Shown: in pieces, positions 47,491 to 57,548 of the stretch
Layout: the number at the start of each line of letters is the position of its first letter
Position numbering within the stretch: the first letter of the stretch is position 1
Assembly (NCBI GenBank): GCA_033239725.1
Contig: BTCW01000003.1
Location: 3,631,501-3,695,500, forward strand
Length of the DNA stretch: 64,000 nt
DNA from: Echinochloa phyllopogon
Lineage: Eukaryota > Streptophyta > Magnoliopsida > Poales > Poaceae
Reading direction: 5' to 3'
Notes under the pieces: model-generated
What the model saw: the letters and a program-made list of their open reading frames with translations, nothing else
Database searches by the model: none
Told to the model about the DNA's origin: nothing
Position numbers and translations under genes: made by a program

Positions 47491-48255
47491 ATGCGAGCCT
47501 CTCAGACTCAGACCCAAAGAGCGCAGCCGCTGCCGCTGCCGCTGCCGCTGCCTCCTCCTCCGCTCTGCCTGCCGTCGCCGTCCGCCGCCCCTCGCCGTGG
47601 GCGCCACCGGAGCTCCTACTCATCCTCCTCCTCGTCTTCTTCCTCCGTCTCCAGCGCCGCCTCGACCTTCTTCTGCCCGTCGCCGTCGCCGGCGCCGTCC
47701 CCGCGCTCCAGCACCTCCTCCTCCGCCGTGCCTTTCTCGTGGGAGCGCCACCCGGGCGTGCCCAAGAACTCGTTCCGCGGCGGCGGCCTTGACTTCCCCA
47801 CCGCCGGGACGCCGCTCCCGCTCCCGCCGCCGCTGCAACCGCCCCCTCGCCGCCGGCGCCGGCGCCGCCGCGTCAGCGTCAACGTCAACGTCAGCACCCC
47901 CGCTGCCGCGTCCTCCGGCCGCGGCGCCAGCACCAGCAGCGACGACCCCTTCGCCGCCGCCTTCGCCGAGTGCACACGGGACGACGACGGCGAGGATGAC
48001 GAGGCGGATCACGGCGTCGACACCAGCGTGGTGACCGCGGCCAGAGACAGGCTCTGGCTGGCGCCGACGACGAAGCCAGCGGCGGCGTCAGGCCGCGCCG
48101 GGCGCCCGTGGCGGCAAGCCGGCGGCGGGTTCCTCGGCTTCCTCGACCTGTACGGGTGCAAGAGCGCCATGGCTGTCGCCGACGTCGCCTTCCTTGCCCG
48201 CAGGCCCGTCGTCGCAGCACGGCCCGGGCCAGCAGGCCGAGCAACACGGAGATGA
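47491..48255 (+). CDS. Plant-specific Ser/Pro-rich protein with WERHPGVPK motif (254 aa)
   Basis: Intronless frame from ATG 47491 to TGA 48253-48255. It opens with Gln/Pro/Leu runs and a long serine tract (about residues 42-60). The motif VPFSWERHPGVPKNSF follows (about residues 79-94); PFxWExxPGxPK is a hallmark of a plant protein group often annotated as DUF688-like or hydroxyproline-rich. A Pro/Arg-rich tract, an acidic patch (about residues 163-175) and a C-terminal block, GGGFLGFLDLYGCKSAMAVA, complete it. No signal peptide or catalytic site is seen and the function of the group is unknown. The motif and codon bias support this frame over the large antisense open frames on the same bases. 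Confidence 0.8.
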   Translation: MRASQTQTQRAQPLPLPLPLPPPPLCLPSPSAAPRRGRHRSSYSSSSSSSSSVSSAASTFFCPSPSPAPSPRSSTSSSAVPFSWERHPGVPKNSFRGGGLDFPTAGTPLPLPPPLQPPPRRRRRRRRVSVNVNVSTPAAASSGRGASTSSDDPFAAAFAECTRDDDGEDDEADHGVDTSVVTAARDRLWLAPTTKPAAASGRAGRPWRQAGGGFLGFLDLYGCKSAMAVADVAFLARRPVVAARPGPAGRATRR

Positions 48256-49754
48256 TTAAGTGAACAGAACCTGCTGATCAATCAATCCTTATTAAGGTGT
48301 GTAGATATATCATCAATTTCTACCAAAAAATTAGTATTGGATCATTGATCTGCGCTTCTTGGTGGCATAATAAGTTAATTGGTGTTTGTATCACCTCGAA
48401 GTCTGATCGGTATATACTACAGTCATCGTCGTCTATCTCCGATCAGACGACTGAGGTGGGACGAACAGCATACACCAGAAGCAATCAACCAAGGAACTAA
48501 GACCATATTAATTAGTAGCCTAGCATGTGTCTCTCCAATTATTTGAGCTGCGTGCTTGATGAATGATAGAGTGTCACATGAATGAAGCTACATTTATTAA
48601 TTTTACATGGTGGATTGGTAGCTGCTGTGTGTGCTGGCTTCCAGCAGATGTAATCATGCTTGATAATTACCAAGAAACATACTGCTAGTGAAATTTTGGT
48701 CATCTTCAAGATCATCAGAGATATGTTTGTTTTGGTACGTCCTGGATGGTTTGTTAATTAACTTTTGTACGTCAAGCTAGAGGTAATGTTTATGAAGTTG
48801 TTGTGGTATATGCCAAACTGTACGCTATATATGTTGGTCAGATTAGGCCGCCTGCTCTGTCCTTATAAACAAAGCACCACGAAATTTAAACCTCACCACA
48901 AACCAAATTAGAGGCGAAGACACAATGCACGAACAGAGCACACAAGCGCTGGCATTATTGTAGAGAAGCATGTGATGATGATCCTGTCCCTAGCAAGTAG
49001 CAACCCACTAATTAGGTACCACATACATGTCACCCCATAACTCGGCAAACAAATGGTGTGCACTGTACCAACCATAATGTTCTTCGATCTTCTCTCCTTC
49101 ACTCTCTCTGAGTCTCAGCTACGAACACTGTACACGTACGTGTACAATATAATATACACACACATCGTAATCATATATACATGCATGCCTGGTCGTTGCC
49201 ACTAGCTAGGACTGGCCGGCGGGCCGGACATGATGATGGCCGGTGCGGCCATGTTCCCCGGCCTTGTACGGGTGTGGCCGTGACAGCTCTGACCTCTTCG
49301 TGTATCTATATCTTCGTTGAAAACTTTATTTGAGAGGGCCGGGTGATCTATCTGTTATTGTCGCAAGTGGTCAAGGGGTCCGTTGGGCCGGCAGAAAGGG
49401 TTCGTGTGCCCCTCATCTTCTTCCCACATGGATGGTCGACAAGGGCATGCAGCTAGCCTGATGAGATCGAATCCTATTGGAGGATTCAACTGTCCCAAAC
49501 TCTATAATATTATTATATAATAATCGATAGGTGCGACAGCACAGATCATTGTACGCCAAAGGCGGCCTACTGTCTTCGGACGCAGCGATATCAGTCAATT
49601 TTGTGGTGAAATAAAATATTTTTACCGCATAAAAAATGATTGAAGAGAAAAAACCAAATACAGTAGTATAGTAAAAGCCATATCATCTCACTCAATTACA
49701 CAATCAGCGCTTCAAAAACAGGTTTCTTACTACAGTTGTCTATGGTACAGAGAA
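48256..49754. other. 3' UTR and intergenic spacer
   Basis: No open frame with coding character. GC falls sharply after the stop codon of the upstream gene. Confidence 0.5.
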
Positions 49755-50596
49755 GGAGAAAGTCCATTTCACATCCTTCAATTATCGACATTATCCGATT
49801 TTTAACCCTCAATCGTAAAACTTGATATTCAACACCCTTTAACTTTTCAAACCGTCCAATTTACACCCTCTAGTGTTTTTAATGACGGTTTTTACTGATG
49901 TAGTGTCATATTTGCCGTCCTATGTGGCGCCACGTCAACCATAATGGGGGTAAATTGGTCTGTTTTGATAATTTGAAGGGGTCAACTAAACTTTATCAAA
50001 AATGTTATAGAAAATATTTGTTTCTTAGAAAACATATTTAATTAAAAAATAGTACAATCCTTTAAGTCGTAGAAAATTAATAGATAATTTATTTTAGATC
50101 AGAAAAATATAGAACTAGTTTTATAATTTTTTTTTCTAAAATCATGGCCTACTCTTATAGTGTCTGGTTGGGAGTTATTTCGATCTTTTTGATCACCTTT
50201 TGGTGTTTATTCGCCTGTCCCTAGTATAACATGATTTTAGAGAAAAAATATAAAATTGATTCTATATTTTTCTAAGCTAAAACACATTTTCTATTGATTT
50301 TCTAAACTGAATTAGATTTTAGAATTCTTTTAATATTTGTTTTTCTAAGGAAAAAATATTTTTGTATATTTTTTGATAACGTCTAGTTTACCCCCTCGAA
50401 CTATCAAATCAGATCAATTTACGCTCCTTATGGCTGATGTGGCGACACGTGGGACGGCAAACATGACGCCATGTTCCGCCAAAGTTGAAAACTGGGCGGT
50501 TTGGAAAGTTGAAGGGTGTCGAATATCTCGTTTTTGCGGTTAAAGGTTGAAAATCGAACAATGTCAATAGTTGAGGTGTGTGGAATGGACTTTCCT
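49755..50596. mobile_element. Second long-TIR Mutator-like noncoding element (~840 bp)
   Basis: Arms of about 230 bp, 49755-49995 (gagaaagtccatttcacatc...) and 50376-50596 (...gtggaatggactttcc), are imperfect inverted copies, both including a gatgtgg-type block and a gacggcaaa/tttgccgtc pair. Its arm layout parallels the element at 40632 but the sequence is a different subfamily. Confidence 0.75.
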
Positions 50597-50711
50597 ACAT
50601 ATAAAGCAAGTCCACTACTATAAAGCCACGGCCCTAATGTCTAATATCTTTAGGCCGTTCCTTCCTCTACCGCTATACAGGTGTTTAGCCACCTTCCTGT
50701 GGATTGAATGC

Positions 50712-50942
50712 CTTTCTGTTTCAAAATATATACCGTTTGACTTGTTTACCATAAGTTTGACCGCTTGTCTTATTAAAAAATTTATAAAAATGTAGTCACA
50801 TTTATGTTATTTTTGAAGATTTTTTATTAATAAAATAAGTCACCATAAAAAATATGATAATTTGTATAAAATTTTGAATAAGACAAGCGATCAAACTTAG
50901 AGTAAAAAATGTCAAACGAATTATAATTTGAAATGGAGGGTG
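50712..50942. mobile_element. Stowaway-like MITE
   Basis: The left end, tttcaaaatatataccgtttgac, is the inverted partner of gtcaaacgaattataatttgaa at the right. Internal inverted matches (gaccgcttgtctta / aagacaagcgatc) make it hairpin-like. Confidence 0.7.
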
Positions 50943-52160
50943 CAAAAGAGACCACCTGTGGGAAACAGTTAGCACATATGGTTTCGTAAATGGACCGTCT
51001 TTGGTAATTTTAGGTGCCAAAAGACAGGGCAAACAAGGCAGGAGGCAGAGTAAGATAGGTGACAGGTGCCAGCAACATATTATTCACAGCAAAGTGAGAT
51101 AAAGTGACTACTAACGTATTTCTCTGTCTGTTCACTGATTAAACAAACTAAGATTTCCCTGTTCTTTTTAATAGCGTTTCAAATAGTGCTTTCCTCTCTG
51201 TATATTTTGATGGCTAGCTGGTGGCCAGTGGGGGTCTGGCAACAGGTGCAGCTACGCCTGGCAAAATACGCATATACACACGGGCTGTGGGGTTGACTGA
51301 ATCTTTTTTTTTTGATACTTTGTTGACTGAATCTTTGCCTTATCGTGCACGATCAGCCGTCAGCGGCATTTCCTTTCGCGTGGGCCGGGGGTTGCCGTCT
51401 GGAGTCCATGATTTTTTTTTCAATTTTTTTATTGCGAAATTTTAACAGCAAGGCCTGCAAGACTATTTTTTTGTTAAAAGAAATAGCCCATTTGCTCACG
51501 CCATTTAAGCTTAGTGTCTTGGTGTGAATAGTTTCCGGTGTTGACTCAAGAGGCAAGTTATACCAAGGAGCTCAGCATACCTCAAAGTTGTTGCGCTAAG
51601 CACTTTGGCGTGCGAAAATAGGCTAGTACATACTTGAAAAAAAAGTTACAAACTTATTGTTATTAAAATGTTTTAGAATAAAAAAAATCGCCGATATGCC
51701 ACTTTTTGGTTTCCTTGTACATGAATATGGAGGAGTGCAGAAGTTCATATAATGAGTACCTGAATTCATCATAGCAATAATCCTCCTTTCAGAAACAGGC
51801 ACCATGCATAATGAAATTTGCCACGGAAACATCATGAGCTAAAAGTTTGCAAGGCCACTCAATTACATTGTATGGGTGATTGGCCGGCGCATGCAACTTG
51901 AGTTTGCTTCACTAGGTTAGTGAGCTATATATGTCGTCCCTGTAATATATGTCCTGCATGCTTTCGTTTGAGATGGAGCCCCGGCCTGTTGCTTAACTCG
52001 AAGGGAATGATACAACGCATGAGGCGTAATGCTTAGCTCCGTAATGACGTGAGTTATGTACACCAGGCATATATACATATGGTTTTCGATGTATTGGCAG
52101 GCAGTGGACGAACATATGCATGTGGGAAGATCCGACTTTAGCTGTGTACGTAAGTCAGTC
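50943..52160. other. Intergenic, no gene seen
   Basis: Contains a T-rich stretch (51304-51314, 51413-51430) and only short open frames. Confidence 0.5.
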
Positions 52161-52168
52161 CAGTCCAC

Positions 52169-52460
52169 CAGTGGCGTAGCTAGGAAAAAACACTAGCTGG
52201 GGCGAACTTTTAATGATCAACTGAATTGAAATCAAGCACGTTGCAATTCACATTGCATTAATGCATCCATACATTGCAATCGCACAATTTTAATGCGAAG
52301 TTGAGATATTACCTCAAATTTAAAGAAAAAATTGGTGGTTCTTGCACTAATACATGGTAAAATCGTTGTCGGAGCTCTAAAAATCACCAAAGAAGAAGGG
52401 AAATTATAGGGGTGAGCTGTGGCAGTTGCCCCAGCTCGCCCCAACATAGATACGCCTGGG
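52169..52460. mobile_element. hAT-type nonautonomous element with 8-bp target duplication
   Basis: Flanked on both sides by cagtccac (52161-52168 and 52461-52468). Ends cagtggcgtagcta and, inverted, cccaggcgtatcta form an imperfect terminal repeat. 292 bp, noncoding. The 8-bp duplication is diagnostic of hAT elements. Confidence 0.8.
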
Positions 52461-52497
52461 CAGTCCACTAACACGCAGATTTTGCTCATGGATAGTT

Positions 52498-52992
52498 AGG
52501 GGTAGATGTCGAGCCAGCTCGGCTCGTTTGAGCTCGTTAGCCAAACGAGCCGAGCTAGCTCGTTAAGGAAACGAGCAAAAATCCTGGCTCGGCTCGGCTC
52601 ATTAAGCTCGCGAGCTGGCTCGTTAAGCTCGTTGAGCTAGAGTTAAATTTAAAATTGCCACAATAATATATATAATATAAAAAATTATAGTATTTATATG
52701 GTCTTAATATCCCTAAAATCTAGTCTACCATACTATAATAATAGAATATAAACATAACATCATCTATAACTACGTATGTAGTATACATATATTATTATTA
52801 ATTAACAATTTGCTCATTAGTTTATTAAACCTTCTAACTCGTTTGGCTCGTGAGCAGCTCACGAGCCGGCTCGAACTCGCTCGTTATACTAATGAGCAAA
52901 AACTCTTGCTCGGGTCGTTAGAAATATGCACCGAGCCGAGCCAGCTGCGATCCGAGCAAACTAACGAGTTTCGAGCATTTTGTCCAGCCCTA
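52498..52992. mobile_element. hAT-type element rich in ctcgtt/aacgag palindromes
   Basis: Flanks tggatagt (52490-52497) and cggatagt (52993-53000) form an 8-bp duplication with one mismatch. Terminal sequences taggggtaga and, inverted, tagggctgga match. Subterminal regions contain many short inverted gagctcgtt/aacgagc blocks, as expected for transposase-binding repeats. 495 bp, noncoding. Confidence 0.75.
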
Positions 52993-53000
52993 CGGATAGT

Positions 53001-53995
53001 CAACAGCTAGCCAAGCACCATGTTTAATGTGTCATGTATTCTTGCTTTTATTTGGACGTTCATTGCAAGGTGGCCACTTAAAATTGACAGCCACACAAGC
53101 TGGTTGTGCGCGTGCGAGTGCTATACGCCCTGCTTGCTGACTTCTTGCTCGTGTACACCATGATGTGCCGTTCCTGCAGGTTCAGGAATCTGCTCTTCAG
53201 ATCTCCCCAGCACCTTTTCCATGCATGCTTCCCAACCCTCTTCATCAGTCTTCAAACTTTGTCCCTCTCCAAGTCTTCCACAAGTCAAGATGTGGAAATC
53301 CTGGCGTGCTTTACCAGCTAGCACCATTATCTCTGATCCAGCACTATAGTTCCTCTTGTAGTTGCAGCGAAACTGACCAAGGAGAGCCAAGGGACATGCT
53401 AGTTTAACGGCCTGGACGGGTTTGGACGCAGGCGTGGACGTGTAATTCACCCGCAAGAAGCCAGTCTTCGGTCGGCACCACAGCACAGAGGAGTAACCGC
53501 TGAAAGAGAACGAGAAGACTTTGAAAGTAGCCTGAATAAACAAGCCTGACGAAACTGAAGTCTGAAACTAACACAACGGATGCAGTTGGAGATTCAGAGT
53601 TCTTGACAAATCTCTAACCCCTAGTTGATGGAACACTTGAGGACACAAGGACATAGAGTGACCACTGCAACAGCGTATCCTCCCCTGTGGGAACCAGTGG
53701 GTTAGCCTTTAGAAGAACAACATCCCTATCTACGTGTCCTCTCTAGCTTGCTCGATCTCCAACCGGCCCTTACTTTAGATAGTACGTGCCTTGTCTGAAC
53801 GGCAAGACCGGCGGTCTAATACCTTCAACAGCCAGCATCCAATTCTCGTACTCTTTCCCCATGATGGCATTAGCATCTCACCAAATATTGCAGCCAAAGC
53901 AACCGCCCTAACACGCCATGCACATAATTCTCTCCCACCTAATAAACTGTCAACTTCCAAATAAAAGCTTCTCCGGCACCTGGGCGCCCTCGCTG
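53001..53995. other. Intergenic and promoter region of the dirigent gene
   Basis: A 140-codon minus frame (53121-53543) shows no recognised motif. The promoter-proximal part has a TATA-like gataaatac (53994-54002) about 80 bp before the ATG. Confidence 0.5.
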
Positions 53996-54080
53996 ATAAA
54001 TACGCTCGCGAGCAAACGCCATCAGCACACCACACACCAAGCACCAAGAACACATACAAATAATCCACCGCTCGATCGCC

Positions 54081-54608
54081 ATGGCCGCCGCCGCGCTCCT
54101 CCTCCTGGTGCCAATCCTCGCCGCCGCCGTTGCTCCGGCGGCGTCGGCTGCCGGCGGCGAGAAGAGCACGCACATGAAGCTGTACTGGCACGACGTGGTG
54201 AGCGGGCCGAGCCCGACGGCGGTGCAGGTGGCGCGCGCGGCGGTGACCAACACCTCCAAGACGGCGTTCGGCGCCGTGGTGGTGATCGACGACCCGCTGA
54301 CGGAGGGGCCCGACCTCAAGTCCTCCAGGCCCCTCGGCCGCGCGCAGGGCACCTACATCGCCGCCGGCAAGGACGAGCTGTCCCTGATGATGAACATGAA
54401 CTTCGTCTTCCAGGCCGGCAGGTACAACGGCAGCACCCTCGCCATCATGGGCAGGAACGCGGCGTTCAACGCCGTCAGGGAGATGGCCATCGTCGGCGGC
54501 ACCGGCGTGTTCAGGATGGCGCGAGGGTACGCGCAGGCCAGGACGCACACCTTCGACCTCAAGACTGGTGACGCCACTGTCGAGTACAACCTATACATCA
54601 AGCACTGA
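54081..54608 (+). CDS. Dirigent protein (175 aa, secreted)
   Basis: Intronless frame from ATG 54081 (context gccatgg) to TGA 54606-54608. Residues 1-24 are a hydrophobic signal peptide ending ASAAG, so it should enter the secretory pathway and reach the cell wall. The rest is one dirigent domain of usual length: HMKLYWHDVVSGPSPTAVQV near the start, VVVIDDPLTEGPDLKS, RAQGTYIAAG, NGSTLAIMGRN and MAIVGGTGVFRMARGYA. Potential N-glycosylation sites are N57 (NTS) and N116 (NGS). Dirigent proteins form beta-barrel trimers and steer stereoselective coupling or cyclisation in lignan, lignin and related phenolic pathways; which reaction this one guides cannot be told from sequence alone. No jacalin domain is attached, unlike many grass dirigent-jacalin fusions. 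Confidence 0.93.
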   Translation: MAAAALLLLVPILAAAVAPAASAAGGEKSTHMKLYWHDVVSGPSPTAVQVARAAVTNTSKTAFGAVVVIDDPLTEGPDLKSSRPLGRAQGTYIAAGKDELSLMMNMNFVFQAGRYNGSTLAIMGRNAAFNAVREMAIVGGTGVFRMARGYAQARTHTFDLKTGDATVEYNLYIKH

Positions 54609-54698
54609 TATGATCGAGGGCTCTCAAATCTAGCTAGCTAGTAACATCATATCGGCTTTGATTATTAGTGATTATATATATCAACATGATGAATTCAT

Positions 54699-54896
54699 GT
54701 AGAAGAATAAAGCTGGTAGAATTGGATTGTGTTTTCTTTCTTACGGTTGCTTTTGCTCAAAAGATGGGGCGAGACATGAATGAAAGCGTTCTTGCTGGTA
54801 GAAGAATAAAGCTGGTAGAATTGGATTGTGTTTTCTTTCTTATTACGGTTGCTTTTGCTGAAAAGATGGGGCCAGACAAGACTGAAAGCGTTCTTG
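54699..54896 (+). repeat. ~99-bp tandem duplication downstream of the dirigent gene
   Basis: Units 54699-54797 and 54798-54896 both start gtagaagaataaagctggta and end gaaagcgttcttg, with a few differences. They lie about 90 bp after the stop and probably in the 3' UTR. Confidence 0.9.
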
Positions 54897-55314
54897 TAAC
54901 ATACTAATCGGTACTGTATGTGTTTCTATGGATAAAAAATGTCCAAATAAAAATTTAAATAAATTTTCAAGAATAGTTAAAGGTCGTCCTGCACTCACAT
55001 CCTGGTCATTCTAGTGCTTTGCCAGTACTAAACTGCTCCCGCGCCGACGCGCGCCAACGGTAGTTTGTTACCAGCCGATACTAAATGTTCACCCATATTA
55101 TAAAGTCAGGACGTGTCTTCCTCCCTGAGAGCTCAAGCAGACACATTTTGCTCGAGCTCTCCCCTTCGTCCATGGCGGGTTAGAGGAGAGTTGCTCCCCA
55201 TTTTTTCCAAAAAAATATGGGGATTTCACTCATCTAAGTGCGCCAAAGTTAGTAACTTCGTTCTCTTCTCTTTTATTTTGTCTGTGCTCTTTTTCATTCA
55301 TTATACTTAGAAAT
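54897..55314. other. Intergenic spacer left of the TRIM
   Basis: AT-rich to moderate GC. No gene recognised. Confidence 0.5.
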
Positions 55315-55978
55315 TGTCACACCCGGCCCAGTTTGTATGGCCCGGTAGTGGCCCATTAGTGCGAGATGCACATGTTTAGTGCCACATTGCTAGTTGAGTA
55401 AGGGTGGAGGCAACTTATAAGCCTTTGTCTTCCAGCCATAGCACCTTCGGGTTAACCCTTTTACACGAAGCGAGGACGAAAGTGTAAGCAGGGTGCTATG
55501 TGTACGCGTGCACGCCCCTAGGAAGGGCTGTGCGGTGCGGCTTTGGAGGGCGGGGTGTTACAGGTGGTATCAGAGCCGACCCTCGCGGTTGCGCGTACGG
55601 GCGCAGTGTGCGGGCATAGGGCGCATGGCGCGTATGGCCCGGGTAGGGCATACGGCATGGACTATGGCGCCGGCACTGGACGTACGGTCGTGCGCCGACG
55701 AGGACGTCGGGTTCTTTGAGGGGGGGTGTATGTCACACCCGGCCCAGTTTGTATGGCCCGGTAGTGGCCCATTAGTGCGAGATGCACATGTTTAGTGCCA
55801 CATTGCTAGTTGAGCAAGGGTGGAGGCAACTTATAAGCCTTTGTCTTCCAGCCATAGCACCTTCGGGTTAACCCTTTTACACGAAGCGAGGACGAAAGTG
55901 TAAGCAGGGTGCTATGTGTACGCGTGCACGCCCCTAGGAAGGGCTGTGCGGTGCGGCTTTGGAGGGCGGGGTGTTACA
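55315..55978 (+). mobile_element. Complete TRIM-type miniature LTR retrotransposon (664 bp)
   Basis: Two 248-bp LTRs (55315-55562 and 55731-55978) start tgtcacaccc and end gtgttaca. By eye they differ at one base (t at 55399, c at 55815). Both sides carry the 5-bp target duplication gaaat (55310-55314 and 55979-55983). The 168-bp interior has a primer-binding site, tggtatcagagc (55565-55576), matching the initiator-tRNA-Met type, and a G-rich polypurine tract just before LTR 2. There is no protein-coding capacity, so it must have moved using enzymes from another element. Confidence 0.93.
55565..55576 (+). promoter_or_regulatory. Primer-binding site of the TRIM
   Basis: tggtatcagagc, the common plant retrotransposon site complementary to initiator tRNA-Met, 2 bp after LTR 1. 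Confidence 0.85.
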
Positions 55979-55983
55979 GAAAT

Positions 55984-57548
55984 TCTGTAGTTGGATATGT
56001 ATCTCACAAACCTCTTGTGTCCTTCGCTATTTATGCCATCGCTTCACCTGTATGTAGCTGGGTAAGAATATACATATACACCGGACACACCACCATTAAT
56101 CTTACTATTACTGATTGGACGCTCCTTTTGGAGGCTACACATTAATCCTCGCGAGTAGCGCTAGAAAAAAAAGATAAATCCTAGAAATTCTCACAAAAAT
56201 CAGAAACATCTAGCCGTTAATCCATTAGACTCTAATAGTCGTTATAACGATAGCCATTGGATCTATATTATGTTTTCTACAAAATTACCCACTATGCCAT
56301 TATGAAAAGTCTAAAGTAACCCCCTACATTTATATATAAATTACCCATCTTTGCCATTATGTTATTATTATTACTACTACTAATTTAATTGATTGCTTTT
56401 TTGAGCCTCCATGCTAATCCCGCATGTGACGTGCTATAAAGGTAGGATTGAGAAATTCTCTTCACGAAGAAACTATCTAGCCCTTAATCAAGTTCTCATG
56501 TAATTCAAAGAAGATATATGTTAAACTAAGTGTTTTGATCCGTTACATGCATGCTTCAATGCCCACTTAATTTTTCGAATCTAAATTATTTTTTCTTTAA
56601 AAATACAAAGCAATTTTAACAAGCACGCTTATATTATATATCGCACAAAGACATTTGACATTGGATTTGTGTTCATTCTTACTTTATTTATGACAAAAAA
56701 AATCTATTTTAGTGGCTTTAACACAGTAGGACAGTAGCCTCCATTCATATAGTAGTCTCTATTTTGACTCTTGCATGTGTCATTAATTAATTATGGCTTG
56801 AGACATTTACCACTTATACAAAACTGTAACACAAATAGAGTAAGAAACACATTAATTTTTGTACTAGAAAACATAAAGGCAGCATTGACCAATTATTTTG
56901 TACATCATTATTGTGTAAGAAATTTTGAAATTTTATATTTATATTCCCATGAACACACCTAAATATATCACATACGCATCAATTAGTACACAAAACCATG
57001 TACATTGAAAGAAATCAAAAAGTCACGGCAGTATCTGATACAGCAGCTTCCAAACTCCACATAGAAAAGTGAACTTATTACTAGCTAGGCAACTATTTAT
57101 GGTGAAAACTGAAAGGTTAACTTCTTTATTTTTCTTAAGGAGCGATGCTTATTTACAAGAAGAATGCAAGTAGTCGTAGTCGGTTCAATGGTAAAAAGAA
57201 TGGGTATCTTTTTAGTTGCCTTAACTAATGGTGCTTTGTGGCAGAGTAGTATGAGAAGCAAGTTGTTGATATCCATGTAGTGAATGAAATTATCTAGAGT
57301 TTATGATGAAAAAATTGAATTCTAATTTAAAAGATAGAACATATCTTATTTAATTAATATTATATTTTAGCATCCTAAGAGAACTATACTGAACATATTT
57401 TTGCATGGCTCCTATGCAATTTTGAGATATTTACTGTTTAAATAAATTATGGAAATTAAAGACAATCATTAAAGCATCACTTCATAATGAATCACATTTT
57501 AAAATCAAAGAATGCTTTTACCTTTTAGTGCTGTTGGCAGGGCACTAG
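55984..57548. other. AT-rich intergenic DNA with a possible Helitron fragment
   Basis: At 56094 tcttactattac is followed by a self-complementary ggacgctccttttggaggc-like stretch, resembling a Helitron-type end, but no partner end was found. No gene seen in the remainder. Confidence 0.4.

Noticed and set aside
52498..52992. CRISPR-like array because of repeated ctcgtt/gagctcg blocks
   Set aside because: Blocks are irregularly spaced, inverted as well as direct, and bounded by an 8-bp duplication, so they are subterminal transposon repeats in a plant genome.
53121..53543. 140-codon minus frame upstream of the dirigent gene
   Set aside because: No recognisable domain; could be a degraded exon but cannot be supported.
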